NCBI RefSeq assembly: GCF_036346595.1
Contig: NZ_CP107834.1
Location: 124,001 to 188,000, forward strand
DNA from: Streptomyces sp. NBC_00525
GTDB taxonomy: Bacteria; Actinomycetota; Actinomycetes; Streptomycetales; Streptomycetaceae
Direction: 5' to 3'
Length of the DNA: 64,000 nt
The number at the start of each line of letters is the position of its first letter. Within the stretch, counting starts at the first letter, position 1. The notes beneath the pieces are model-generated. The model saw only the letters and a list, made by a program, of their open reading frames with translations. It did no database searches and was not told the origin of the DNA. Shown piece by piece: positions 25,552 through 34,061 of the stretch. Made by a program: the position numbers and the translations under genes.

Positions 25552-26660
25552 CCACCACGCCCTCCCCCGACGCGCAGCCCAGCACGAAGATGACCGACGA
25601 GGAGTACGGGGTCCTACGCGCCTCGGCCGCCTTGTGGGCCGGAACGTCCGTACTGATCACCGACGCATACGGCCGGGTCCTCGTCCAGCACGTCGACTAC
25701 CGGGCGACCTGCCTCCTGCCCGGCGGCGCCGTCGACGCGAACGAGGCCCCCGCTCAGGGCGCCGCGCGGGAACTGCGCGAGGAACTCGGTGTCACCATGC
25801 CCGTCGATCGAGGGCTTGCCGTCGACTGGGTCGGCGCCGGCAGCCTCAACGCGCCGGCCGCCATGCGCTTCCCCGGCGAGATCCTGCACGTCTACGACGG
25901 CGGCACGTGGGACGACGAGCGGATCGCCGCGATCCGGCTGCCCGACCACGAGATCGACTCCGTCGAGTTCGTCGAACCCGCCCGGCTGCCGGACCTGATG
26001 TCCCCCGGTGACGCCCGACGCGCCCTGTCCGCCCTGCGTGCCCGCATCAACTCCGCCGGCCCGGCCCTGCTGGAGAACGGCCTCCCGATCGCCCCGACCG
26101 TCCTGGACCGGGCCGGTGCCCTGCGCACCGCCCGCGCCCGGCACCACCTGCCCTTCCACACCGTGCCCGTCCCGGATCAGCTCACGGTGGTCCAGGTCTG
26201 GGGCTGGCTCTTCGGTCCCGATGGCCGCGTCCTGGTGCTCCTCGAACCGGACACCGGCGCGGCGCTCCTGCCGGGCGGCTCCCCTGAACTCTCCGATCAT
26301 GGCGACCCGCTGGCCACATTGCGCCGGGAGGCACGCGAGGAAGCCGCGGCCGAATTCGGCGAACCGCTGCTTCTCGGCCACCTCCGCGACCCCGCCAAGC
26401 CGTACGCCCGCCTCCGCTACGCCGCGCCCCTCACCCGTCTGGGCCCGCCGTCCGTCGACCCGGCCACCGGCCGCACCCACATCCGGCTCCTCGCCACGCC
26501 CGAACAGGCCCTGGAGCTGTTCGGCTGGGGGCTTCCGGCCGCCGATCAGCTCACCGCGGTCCACCGGGCCCGCGCACAGCTCGGCATCCCCCGCGCCGCG
26601 CGGCAGCCCCTCACCGAACTGCCCGACGCCACCGACTGCCAGGGCCTGCACGGGTGTTAG
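25548..26660 (+). CDS. Double-NUDIX-domain protein
   Basis: A 370-residue protein with two NUDIX folds. Box 1 is 'GGAVDANEAPAQGAARELRE' followed by ELG. Box 2 is 'GGSPELSDHGDPLATLRREA' followed by REEAAAEFG, with an inserted residue or two in the loop. Both keep the REx2EE metal-binding core. Such two-domain proteins are related to the triple-domain protein encoded 4 kb upstream, so the cluster appears to have expanded by NUDIX duplication. It probably hydrolyses a nucleotide-linked substrate; identity unknown. Confidence 0.82.
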   Translation: MTTTPSPDAQPSTKMTDEEYGVLRASAALWAGTSVLITDAYGRVLVQHVDYRATCLLPGGAVDANEAPAQGAARELREELGVTMPVDRGLAVDWVGAGSLNAPAAMRFPGEILHVYDGGTWDDERIAAIRLPDHEIDSVEFVEPARLPDLMSPGDARRALSALRARINSAGPALLENGLPIAPTVLDRAGALRTARARHHLPFHTVPVPDQLTVVQVWGWLFGPDGRVLVLLEPDTGAALLPGGSPELSDHGDPLATLRREAREEAAAEFGEPLLLGHLRDPAKPYARLRYAAPLTRLGPPSVDPATGRTHIRLLATPEQALELFGWGLPAADQLTAVHRARAQLGIPRAARQPLTELPDATDCQGLHGC

Positions 26661-26670
26661 CTTCCTTCCC

Positions 26671-27300
26671 GTGTCGAAACACCAGGATGAGACCAGGGCG
26701 GGCTACGACGGAGTCGTCGAACTGTACGCGTCGATGTTCGCCAATCGGTTGGAGACGCAGCCGTTCGCACGGAACATGATCGGCACCTTCGCCGAACTCG
26801 TACGTGGCGCAGGAAACCTGCGGACAGCAGACGTGGGGTGCGGCCCCGGCCACTTGACGGCCATGCTGCACGACTTGGGATTGGACGCCTTCGGGCTTGA
26901 CCTCTCCCCGGCCATGATCGCCCACGCCCGGGGGGCTCATCCGGAGCTGCGGTTCGACGAAGCGCGGATGGAGGCCCTGCCGGTCGAGGACGGCGCGCTC
27001 GGCGGCGTGCTGGCCCACTACTCGATGATCCACACCCCACCGGAGGAATTGCCGGCGCTGCTCGCCGAGCAGGTGCGTGTGCTGGCGTCAGGGGGCGTGC
27101 TCATGGCGTCCTTCTTCGGAACCGAGGGGCCGGAGCCTGTCCGCTTCGACCACAGGGTGGCGCCTGCCTACAGCTGGCCGCCCGACCGGTTTGCCGAGTT
27201 GCTGACCGGGGCCGGACTCGTCGTGATCGCTCGGTTGCTCTACGACCCGGCGTCCGAGCGGGGCTTCCTCGACACCCACCTACTGGCTCGCCGGCCGTAG
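26671..27300 (+). CDS. Class I SAM-dependent methyltransferase (fourth in the cluster)
   Basis: A 209-residue protein with motif I 'TADVGCGPGHLTAML' and 'GLDLSPAMIAHARGAHPELR', a UbiE/arsenite-methyltransferase-like group typical of Streptomyces. The GTG start lies 10 bp after the NUDIX stop and has no clear Shine-Dalgarno, so it may depend on coupling. Its last 21 bp overlap the convergent NUDIX gene. Substrate unknown. Confidence 0.8.
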   Translation: MSKHQDETRAGYDGVVELYASMFANRLETQPFARNMIGTFAELVRGAGNLRTADVGCGPGHLTAMLHDLGLDAFGLDLSPAMIAHARGAHPELRFDEARMEALPVEDGALGGVLAHYSMIHTPPEELPALLAEQVRVLASGGVLMASFFGTEGPEPVRFDHRVAPAYSWPPDRFAELLTGAGLVVIARLLYDPASERGFLDTHLLARRP

Positions 27301-27714
27301 AGCCGGGGGGGGGGCAGCAGCCGCCGCTCCGATCGGGTTCGGGGCGTCGAAGAGGCCGGCGCCGCCGCATACTCCGGTTGCGGGGAGGGTGAGTTCACCG
27401 GTCCATGTGTCGGTGGCGAAGGCGAAGAGCACGAACTGCCCGGCACGGTCCCCGCCCTGCTCGACGTGCACGACGTGGACGAGTGAGAGGTCGGCCGGGT
27501 CGACGAGTAGGCCGGTCTCCTCCTTGAGTTCGCGGGCAGCGGCTTCATCGAGGGGCTCGCCGGGATCGGCCTTGCCGCCGGGCAGGGTCCACACCGGCTG
27601 CGGGGACCAGTCACGGGTGCCGTAGAGCACCGCGGCGACCAGGTCCCGGTCCTTGTCGTGGACGATCACGCAGACCGTGTTACGGCTGTTCATCGCGCTG
27701 GTGTCGCTCACCAT
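27280..27714 (-). CDS. NUDIX hydrolase, C-terminus possibly altered
   Basis: A 144-residue single-domain protein with a perfect NUDIX box ('GGKADPGEPLDEAAARELKE' then ETGL). The core after the box is normal up to 'FVLFAFATDTWTGEL'. The last ~35 residues are a Gly/Ala/Pro-rich tail, not the usual terminal helix ('W...LDALP'), which suggests a frameshift near the poly-G at 27305-27315. It overlaps the convergent methyltransferase end by 21 bp and the next minus-strand gene by 35 bp. Confidence 0.78.
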   Translation of the reverse strand: MVSDTSAMNSRNTVCVIVHDKDRDLVAAVLYGTRDWSPQPVWTLPGGKADPGEPLDEAAARELKEETGLLVDPADLSLVHVVHVEQGGDRAGQFVLFAFATDTWTGELTLPATGVCGGAGLFDAPNPIGAAAAAPPPALRPASQ

Positions 27715-28411
27715 GCCCGCTCCTTGACGACGCGCTCGGAGATTTCGTCCAACCGGTTGGCTCGCGGGGCCAGTGCGGGTTCGGTGTGCCGTCGTCGCTC
27801 ATGTGCGCCCGCCGCCAGATGCCCGGCCAACCGAACGGCGTGTCCGGGGCCGCCCGGTGTCGCTGCCCGCACGCACATGGTGTCGCCAGCCACGCGCAGC
27901 CACGGCACAGCTCCGCCCACCCGTGCCCGGTCGAGTGCGACACCGGCGGGCTCCCGTCCCCGCAGGCGGGGCAGCCGGGGAGGTCGGCGCCGTCCAGAAG
28001 CGCGTTCTGCCTCCGGACGTACCCGGGCAGGGCCAGCGACGGATGGCGAAACGGGTCTTCGTACCAGGCGCGGTGCGGGCCCTCCCACCAGTTCCGCAGC
28101 CACCACGGTCGCGGGTTCGTCACGGCCCGCCGCCCCGCACGCTTCTCCTCGCGACGTTGCGCGGCGTACTCCTCCGCTCGTACGCGCCACAGCGCCCGCG
28201 CCTCGTGCAGTTCCTCCACCGCCCGCACCAGCGCGTCCGGGTCCGCCTCCAGCCTCCGGGGGATCGCGGCGCTCAGCGTGAGGTGGTGGTACGTCGCCCG
28301 GAGGCCGTACGGGGCGAAGAGGGTGAGGCAGGTACGCAACGCGCTGTGCCGCCGGTGCGGGGGGAGGTGTACGTCGTGCACGCGCGCCCGGTGCGTCAGG
28401 AAGCTGGTCAT
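27680..28411 (-). CDS. Unknown protein with cysteine pairs (zinc-ribbon-like)
   Basis: A 243-residue protein of no family I can name. The N-terminal part is basic and helical; the C-terminal half contains three cysteine groups, 'GCPACGDG', 'LCRGCAW' and 'PCACGQRH', that could bind one or two Zn ions. It is followed directly, with a 35-bp overlap, by the NUDIX gene and may be co-transcribed. The overlap suggests that its natural stop may lie slightly upstream. Role unknown. Confidence 0.55.
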   Translation of the reverse strand: MTSFLTHRARVHDVHLPPHRRHSALRTCLTLFAPYGLRATYHHLTLSAAIPRRLEADPDALVRAVEELHEARALWRVRAEEYAAQRREEKRAGRRAVTNPRPWWLRNWWEGPHRAWYEDPFRHPSLALPGYVRRQNALLDGADLPGCPACGDGSPPVSHSTGHGWAELCRGCAWLATPCACGQRHRAAPDTPFGWPGIWRRAHMSDDGTPNPHWPREPTGWTKSPSASSRSGHGERHQRDEQP

Positions 28412-28598
28412 CGCGCGGGCATCCGGCCCAGACCCACCGCCCGCCCCGGACCCCCCGCCCGGCCTGGGCGCGGAGTCGGCGGCGGAGAGATCTTCGGAGC
28501 GGTTCGCGTCACCATCACACGGGGATGATGCCGGACTACTCGCCGCGCCACCACGGACTTTGCCGCCTTGGGGGCCGCGGGCGGCCTGGTGTGCGGGG

Positions 28599-28636
28599 AG
28601 CCCTGTCGGGGCAAGGTGTTCCTTGTCCCGACAGGG
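28599..28636 (-). terminator. Hairpin terminator downstream of the LPMO gene
   Basis: AGCCCTGTCGGG...CAAGG pairs with CCTTG...CCCGACAGGGCT over 18 positions (one G-U) around a TGTT loop. It lies ~70 bases past the LPMO stop on the minus strand. There is no U-run, as is common in Streptomyces. Confidence 0.65.
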
Positions 28637-28704
28637 CTCGGTCGGCCGGGCGGCGGCTCAGCGGCGCCCGGTGGGGGCGGGTGCCGGGTGTGGCGCTCCT
28701 CGGC

Positions 28705-29379
28705 TCAGCCGAAGTTCACGTCGCTGCACCACATGTAGGCCTGGTCGAGGTGGGACGCCTGCCAGATCACGAACAGGACGTGGTGTCCGGAGTAGCCGGA
28801 GGTCTGCACGGGGAACGTGATGTCGTTCGCCGGCGCATAGCTGCCGGTCTGCGTGATGAAGTCGAGGTTGCCCCAGCCCAGGGTCTGGGTCGTGGGGTCG
28901 AAGCCCTGCTTGCTCACGTAGACCTTGAAGTAGTCGGCACCGTGGGCGGCCTGGTCGCGCAGGTGCACCGAGAAGTTGTTGCCGACCGTGGTGGTCTTCC
29001 ACGCCCCCGGCTTGTCCAGGCTGGCGTTCCGGGACAGGTTGTTGCTGCAGAGCGTGCCGTCGGGGGTCTTCGCCTGGAACTGGCCGCCGAGGCCGTCGCG
29101 CAGAGCGCTCATCCAGTTCCACATGGTGTCGCTGTTGGCCTGCCAGGCCTGCCAGCACATGGGGTCCTGCGTCTGCATGGCCGGGTCCATGTGGTGGCTG
29201 CCCCACGTCTCCCAGCACTGGTACGCGCGGGAGGCGGGGCCGACGATCGTGCCGTGGGCCTGGGCGGGGGTCGACCAGGCCAGCGCGCCGGCGATGACGG
29301 CGAACGCCATGACGAGTGCCTGGAGGGGGCGGCGGAAGTACGACCTCGAACGCCCGGTTAACGGGATTCTGGTGTGCAT
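28705..29379 (-). CDS. AA10 lytic polysaccharide monooxygenase (cellulose/chitin-binding)
   Basis: A 224-residue secreted copper enzyme that oxidatively cleaves crystalline polysaccharide. A signal peptide ends at 'TPAQA' (residue 41), so the mature protein starts with His42 ('HGTIVGPASRAYQCW'), the copper-brace histidine; the second is in 'SGHHVLFVIWQASH'. There are several Cys for disulfides ('MCWQAW', 'LCSNN', 'MWCSDVNF'). The 'QCWETWGSHHMDP' pattern is that of cellulose/chitin-active AA10 from Streptomyces; no carbohydrate module is attached. GGAAGGAG precedes the start. A perfect CebR box lies 35 bp upstream, so cello-oligosaccharides should induce it. Confidence 0.92.
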   Translation of the reverse strand: MHTRIPLTGRSRSYFRRPLQALVMAFAVIAGALAWSTPAQAHGTIVGPASRAYQCWETWGSHHMDPAMQTQDPMCWQAWQANSDTMWNWMSALRDGLGGQFQAKTPDGTLCSNNLSRNASLDKPGAWKTTTVGNNFSVHLRDQAAHGADYFKVYVSKQGFDPTTQTLGWGNLDFITQTGSYAPANDITFPVQTSGYSGHHVLFVIWQASHLDQAYMWCSDVNFG

Positions 29380-29413
29380 GTGGGGGGAACTCCTTCCAGT
29401 GACAAAGCTGCTA

Positions 29414-29427
29414 TGGGAGCGCTCCCA
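29414..29427. promoter_or_regulatory. CebR-type operator upstream of the LPMO gene
   Basis: TGGGAGCGCTCCCA is a perfect 14-bp palindrome identical to the consensus described for the cellobiose/cellotriose-sensing repressor CebR of Streptomyces. It sits 35 bp upstream of the LPMO start codon, where a repressor would block the promoter. Confidence 0.88.
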
Positions 29428-29482
29428 ACGGTACGGTCTTCGCGTGAAGTGTCAATAAAGCGAACCAAGTTGATCAAAAAAC

Positions 29483-29524
29483 GGGGGCGGCGTACGAGCA
29501 CGTTCATGCCCGTACGCCGCCCCC
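29483..29524 (-). terminator. Terminator of the RNHCP gene pair
   Basis: GGGGGCGGCGTACG and CGTACGCCGCCCCC form a 14-bp perfect stem with a 14-nt loop. Read on the minus strand it is followed by a T-run (opposite AAAAAA at 29476-29481), a textbook intrinsic terminator 20 bp after the RNHCP stop. Confidence 0.8.
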
Positions 29525-29544
29525 TTCGCGTGGCCCCGGTCAGG

Positions 29545-29976
29545 TCAGAGCTGGAGCAGCGTCCGGCGGGCGATGCTGCTGTCCCGCAGCGGTTTCAGTG
29601 CGAGCCGCACCAGGGCCAGCGCGTTGTCGTCGCCGGCGATGCGGTTGGCGCTGAGTTCGTCGCAGGACTGGCACTGGTGAATGATCATCCACTCACCGTC
29701 GGGCCGTACGGACATGCTCAGTGCTTCCATCCGCCCTCGGCAGACCGCCGCCCGGTCGCCCGGAATCCGGCGGTCGACGTGCAGGCTGGCCAGGCAGTTG
29801 GGGCAGTGATTGCGGTGGGTGGTGCCGGGCGCGTCCAAGGACACGTCCAGTCGGCATCCCACGCACCTGAAATCGTTGCGGCGGTGCCCTCCCTGGCGGT
29901 GCAGGACGTCTTTGTGCCGCTGGGGCCGCCGCGTCTTCTGCGTACGTCTGCTGGAGTTGTTCGCTCGTCTCGGCAC
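29545..29976 (-). CDS. RNHCP domain protein
   Basis: A 143-residue protein with a basic N-terminus and an RNHCP zinc-ribbon: 'FRCVGCRLDV', 'HRNHCPNCLASLHVD' and 'HQCQSCDELS'. RNHCP proteins are widespread in actinomycetes and Firmicutes; function is not established. The GTG start has GGAAGGAG upstream. It follows a homologous gene by 19 bp in the same operon, a tandem duplication with moderate divergence. Confidence 0.85.
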   Translation of the reverse strand: MPRRANNSSRRTQKTRRPQRHKDVLHRQGGHRRNDFRCVGCRLDVSLDAPGTTHRNHCPNCLASLHVDRRIPGDRAAVCRGRMEALSMSVRPDGEWMIIHQCQSCDELSANRIAGDDNALALVRLALKPLRDSSIARRTLLQL

Positions 29977-29995
29977 GGGTTCTTCTCCTTCCGGT

Positions 29996-30376
29996 CTACA
30001 GGTCGCCGAATGCTTCGAGCGGGAACGGTGGTTGTGCCAGCGGCCGTACGGCCATGCGCATGAGGATGAGCTGGTTGTCGTCGGTGCAGATGGGGTTGGA
30101 GGTCAGTTCGTCGCAGCGCACGCAACGGTGGATGACCATCCAGTCGCCGGTACGCAGCACGGCGACGGAGATCGGGGACATCCGGCCGCGGCACTCGCTG
30201 GGGCCGCCCTCGACATGGTCGAGGACGTGCTGCGAGTGCAGGCACGACGGGCAGTGGTTTCGCCGTGTGCCGTCGCCACTGACGGCGGACACGGTCAGGC
30301 CGCACCACGCGCAGACGAAGGTGCCGGCCAGAACGGTGTTCTGGGCGTGGGAGGAAGTCTTGTCGGAAGTGGACAC
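29996..30376 (-). CDS. RNHCP domain protein (paralogue)
   Basis: A 126-residue paralogue of the downstream gene: 'FVCAWCGLTV', 'RRNHCPSCLHSQHV', 'HRCVRCDELTSNPI'. Both share the 'RGRM' and 'GDWM/GEWM-VIH' blocks, so they arose by duplication. The start GTG has AAGGAG a little far upstream. The product is probably a small cytosolic zinc protein; role unknown. Confidence 0.85.
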   Translation of the reverse strand: MSTSDKTSSHAQNTVLAGTFVCAWCGLTVSAVSGDGTRRNHCPSCLHSQHVLDHVEGGPSECRGRMSPISVAVLRTGDWMVIHRCVRCDELTSNPICTDDNQLILMRMAVRPLAQPPFPLEAFGDL

Positions 30377-30861
30377 CCGGAGGGCTCCTTGCTGAGAAGT
30401 CGGTCATGACAGCAAGAGCAGGCCGAGCGGCCTCGCCGAAGACACACCCCCGTATCCCGCGGCGTGCGGGTATGACGGGCGTGTGGGCAGGTCACAGCAT
30501 CGGAATGCCGCATCCGGTAGTCGTCCGAGCCGGACGGGTCAGGAGGACGTGGCAGCTGGGGCCGTGCAGCGAGGCGCGCGCGGCGAGGGCCGTGGGCACA
30601 AAATTCACTCCCTTGAGGGGCGCAGCAGGCCCGGGTGGTCCGACAGAACGCCTCACCGTAGCAATCGCCCTTCGGCGGGCGTCAACCGATTATCGGGCTC
30701 GTCACCGCGGTGAACAGCGGAGATGTCCCGGGTCCTGCGCGCGCGCCGTTTCGGCACGGCGCGTTCACGTCCGTGGCCTATCGTGCGCGCGGAACACGGA
30801 CCCGCCGGTCCGCGCCCACCGTTGAGCCCGCCGTTGAAGCCGTCGTTGAGGGAGCACCAGG
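30377..30861. other. Intergenic region without recognisable gene
   Basis: A 485-bp region between the divergent RNHCP and APC permease genes. It must hold both promoters. The open frames here have no family features and no good start signals, and I see no convincing palindrome longer than 8 bp. Confidence 0.5.
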
Positions 30862-32154
30862 TTGAGCAAGGCATCCACGCCCGCCCCGAGGGTTCCGGAC
30901 GAGCTCCGGCGGAGGCTGGGGGTGGCGGACGCGGTGCTGATCGGGCTGGGTTCGATGATCGGTGCGGGGATCTTCGCCTCGCTGGCGCCGGCGGCGCGCG
31001 CGGCCGGTTCCGGTCTGCTGCTCGGCCTCGCGCTGGCCGCGGTCGTGGCCTACTGCAACGCCACTTCCTCCGCCCGGCTCGCGGCGCTCTATCCGGCCTC
31101 CGGCGGCACCTACGTGTACGGGCGCGAGCGCCTGGGCGAGTTCTGGGGCTATCTGGCCGGCTGGGCGTTCGTGGTGGGCAAGACGGCCTCCTGCGCGGCC
31201 ATGGCCCTCACCGTGGGCGCCTACCTCTGGCCCGGCCGGACCCACGCGGTCGCGGTGGCCGCCGTGGTGGTCCTGACAGCGGTCAACTACGCGGGTGTGC
31301 AGAAGTCGGCCCTGCTCACCCGTGTCATCGTGACCGTCGTCCTGACGGTCCTCGCCGTCGTCGTGGTCGTCTTCCCGACCTCCGGCGGCGTGGAGACGGT
31401 CCGTCTGGACGTCGGTGCGGACGTGACGGCGGGCGGGGTGCTCCAGGCGGCCGGGCTGTTGTTCTTCGCGTTCGCCGGGTACGCCCGCATCGCCACCCTC
31501 GGCGAAGAGGTACGCGACCCGGCGCGCACGATCCCGCGCGCCATTCCGATCGCCCTGGGCATCACCGTCGGCGTCTACGCCCTCGTCGCCGTGTCGGTCC
31601 TGCTGGTCCTGGGCCCGGACGGCCTCGCCGCGGCCGGGGCGCCGCTGACCGAGGCCGCGCGCGCCGCCGGTGCCGACCTGCTCGTCCCCGTCGTGAATGC
31701 CGGCGCGGCCGTCGCGGCTCTCGGTTCTCTGCTCGCCCTGATCCTCGGTGTCTCCCGCACCACCCTGGCCATGGCCCGAGACCACCATCTCCCCCACGCC
31801 CTGGCCGCCGTGCACCCCCGCTTCAAAGTCCCCCACCGTGCCGAACTCGTCGTCGGGGCAATCGTCGCCGTGGCCGCCGCGACCACGGACATCCGGGGCG
31901 TGATCGGGTTCTCGTCCTTCGGCGTCCTCGCCTACTACGCCATCGCCAACGCCTCCGCCTGGACCCTCGACCCGTCGGAGGGCCGCCCGGCCCGGATCAT
32001 CCCCGTCGTCGGCCTCTCGGGCTGCCTCGTACTGGCCTTCGCCCTTCCTCTGTCCGCCGTGCTCACCGGCGGCGCCGTCCTGCTCGCCGGAGCCGTCGCG
32101 TACCGGGTGCGCCGTATGCTGACCGGCTCGTCACGGTGGCGCCGCTCTCGCTGA
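30862..32154 (+). CDS. APC superfamily amino-acid permease
   Basis: A 430-residue integral membrane protein with about 12 hydrophobic segments. Family marks are 'GSMIGAGIFASLAPAARAAG' in the first helix (substrate-binding unwound segment) and 'FFAFAGYARIATLGEEVRDP' in helix 6. It starts at TTG 30862 behind GGGAGCACCAGG. It likely imports an amino acid or related compound with a proton; specificity is unknown. The 250 bp after it show no gene. Confidence 0.85.
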   Translation: MSKASTPAPRVPDELRRRLGVADAVLIGLGSMIGAGIFASLAPAARAAGSGLLLGLALAAVVAYCNATSSARLAALYPASGGTYVYGRERLGEFWGYLAGWAFVVGKTASCAAMALTVGAYLWPGRTHAVAVAAVVVLTAVNYAGVQKSALLTRVIVTVVLTVLAVVVVVFPTSGGVETVRLDVGADVTAGGVLQAAGLLFFAFAGYARIATLGEEVRDPARTIPRAIPIALGITVGVYALVAVSVLLVLGPDGLAAAGAPLTEAARAAGADLLVPVVNAGAAVAALGSLLALILGVSRTTLAMARDHHLPHALAAVHPRFKVPHRAELVVGAIVAVAAATTDIRGVIGFSSFGVLAYYAIANASAWTLDPSEGRPARIIPVVGLSGCLVLAFALPLSAVLTGGAVLLAGAVAYRVRRMLTGSSRWRRSR

Positions 32155-32407
32155 ACCGCTGCGTGGTGGATGCGCGCCTCGCGGCAGCGCGAGCGCGGTC
32201 TGATTTTCTCCGCTTCGGAGGGAATCCCCGGCACGTCGGCCCGCCCGGACGCGGCCGGACCGCTACGAAGATCACGATACGGTCTGTCGACCTCCGGAAG
32301 GACCGTGTGGTGCGTGTTCTCGTCCGCTGGGCGGGCTTGCCTGCCGCGTGCGCCCGTGAACTCCGTACCGCCGGTCCCCCACTCCCCCGTACTGTGAGGA
32401 GCCCCTC

Positions 32408-33058
32408 GTGGCAAAGATCGCTCTCTTCGGCGCCAACGGCACGATCGGCAGCTGCGTGCTGCGCGAGGCCCTGGACCGCGGCCATCTGGTCACCGCCGTC
32501 GTCCGTGACCCCGCCAAGGTCACCCTGTCGCACCCCCATCTGACCGTCGTCCAGGGCGATGTCCTCGACCCGCGGTCCGTGACGGCGGCGGCCGAGGGGC
32601 AGGACGTCGTCGTCAGCGCCGTCGGCGGCGGGGACGGGCCCGGCCACCTCGCCACCATCGAGCCCGCCGCGAAGTCCCTCGTCGCCGGGCTCCGCCCGCT
32701 CGGCGCCGACGCCCCACGACTCATCGCGGTCGGCGGGGCCGGATCTCTCCGCACCCCCGACGGCAAGCAGGTCTGGGACGCCGAAGGGCTGCCGGAGTTC
32801 CTCTTGCAGATCATGCACGCCCACGGCGACGCGCTCGACTACTACCGCACCGTCACCGACATCCGCTGGACCAACCTCAGCCCCGCCGCCACCATCCAGC
32901 CCGGCGAACGCACCGGTAGCTACCGCACCGGCCTCGAGGACCTGGTCACCGACGCCGAGGGCCGAAGCCACATCTCCACCCAGGACTACGCCGTCGCCCT
33001 CGTCGACGAGATCGAGAACCCGCAGCACATCCTCGAACGCTTCAACGTCGCCGACTAG
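32408..33058 (+). CDS. NAD(P)-binding NmrA/SDR-like protein
   Basis: A 216-residue atypical SDR. The N-terminal nucleotide motif is 'IALFGANGTIGSCVLREAL' (GxxGxxG), with 'VTAVVRDPAKV' and 'GDVLDPRSV' following; the catalytic YxxxK is not evident, as in NmrA/flavin-reductase-like members. GTG start with GAGGAG upstream. Possible roles are a redox sensor or a reductase; the substrate is unknown. A bulged hairpin follows its stop. Confidence 0.83.
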   Translation: MAKIALFGANGTIGSCVLREALDRGHLVTAVVRDPAKVTLSHPHLTVVQGDVLDPRSVTAAAEGQDVVVSAVGGGDGPGHLATIEPAAKSLVAGLRPLGADAPRLIAVGGAGSLRTPDGKQVWDAEGLPEFLLQIMHAHGDALDYYRTVTDIRWTNLSPAATIQPGERTGSYRTGLEDLVTDAEGRSHISTQDYAVALVDEIENPQHILERFNVAD

Positions 33059-33099
33059 TCGCCGACTAGGGGGGTCTGCCACAAATCCCCGTGACGGAA

Positions 33100-33130
33100 G
33101 GGCCCGCCGGCTTGATTGCCGAGCGGGCCC
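33100..33130. terminator. Hairpin between convergent genes
   Basis: GGGCCCGC-CGGC and GCCG-A-GCGGGCCC form a 12-bp stem with one bulged A and a TTGATT loop. It sits between two converging genes and could stop transcription from both sides. Confidence 0.6.
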
Positions 33131-33167
33131 CGTGCCGTGCCGAGTGGTTGCCCCGGGCGGGGATTCC

Positions 33168-33467
33168 TCAGTACTGCAGGTCCTTCTGGTCGGTGATCAG
33201 CCGGCCGGCTATGTGCAGGTTGCCGTCGGAGTCGAGCACCGCGATGATCTTCTTCGTCGAGCCGTGGTGGGTCGTGAAGTAGATCTTGTCGGCCTCCTGC
33301 GAACTGGAGTAGTTCGTGTTCACCGACAGCTCGATGCTCACCGGGGAACTGATGAGGACGTCCTTCTTGGGCGACCCCGGATAGACCTGGTTCTGGCGCA
33401 ACTGAACGCGCCCGTGCGTCTCTCCCTCTTCCCAGTCCGTCGCCAATCCGAGATCGATGTCAGCCAT
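33168..33467 (-). CDS. DUF6342-type small protein
   Basis: A 99-residue protein of a Streptomyces-specific family; start at the ATG of 'MADIDLGLATDWEEG' behind GAAGGGGAAAG. It is rich in beta-strand patterns ('KIYFTTHHGSTKKIIAVLD') without Cys or membrane segments. I recall it as a DUF6342 member; no function is established. The AT-richer codons ('TCTGAAGG', 'AATTCAAGG' around it) differ slightly from neighbours. Confidence 0.65.
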   Translation of the reverse strand: MADIDLGLATDWEEGETHGRVQLRQNQVYPGSPKKDVLISSPVSIELSVNTNYSSSQEADKIYFTTHHGSTKKIIAVLDSDGNLHIAGRLITDQKDLQY

Positions 33468-33670
33468 GTGACTTTCCCCTTCAGATTCGATGGATGAGCC
33501 TTCGGCCCGGACCACGACAGCCGCCCGAAACCACCGCAGAACCTATACACAGCGCCCATGGGTCGTGACGCAGAGTCTTTCGGGTGACTGGATTTCTACG
33601 CGGAAAGTCCGGAATTGGAATTCAAGGCACCTAGAAGGGGAGATGACCGAAAATTGCGGTTTAAGACGGG

Positions 33671-34024
33671 TCAGGCCTTCTTGACCACGCTCGACTTGAG
33701 CTGCATGGAGCCGAATCCGTCGATCCTGCAGTCGATGTCGTGGCCGTCCACGCCGTCGACCAGGCGGATGTTGCGCACCTTCGTTCCGGCCTTGATGCCG
33801 GAGGGGCTGCCCTTGACCTTCAGTGTCTTGACCACGGTGACGGTGTCGCCGTCGGCGAGTACGTTGCCGACCGCGTCCCTGATCACCCCGTCGCCGCCGC
33901 CTTCGGCCGGCGCGGGCGACCACTCGTGGCCACACTCCGGGCAGACCAGGAGGGCGCCCATCTCGTAGGTGTACGCGCTGGAGCACTCGGGGCACGGCGG
34001 CAGCGGCTGGGTGTCGTCGCTCAT
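33671..34024 (-). CDS. yjdM: YjdM/PhnA family zinc-ribbon protein
   Basis: A 117-residue protein. The N-terminal ribbon is '[20 protein letters not shown]' followed by PEC, and the C-terminal SH3-like barrel is '[15 protein letters not shown]'. It was historically called alkylphosphonate-utilisation PhnA, but it is not the phosphonoacetate hydrolase. It lies 37 bp after the anti-sigma-type ATPase gene, probably the last gene of that operon, with AAGGAAG before the start. Function unknown. Confidence 0.85.
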   Translation of the reverse strand: MSDDTQPLPPCPECSSAYTYEMGALLVCPECGHEWSPAPAEGGGDGVIRDAVGNVLADGDTVTVVKTLKVKGSPSGIKAGTKVRNIRLVDGVDGHDIDCRIDGFGSMQLKSSVVKKA

Positions 34025-34061
34025 GAGGTTGTTGCTTCCTTGCCTTGTTTCTGACGGGCTT

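Noticed and set aside
30406..30825. 139-codon frame in the 485-bp gap before the permease
   Set aside because: No Shine-Dalgarno, no motif, Arg-rich composition typical of chance frames.
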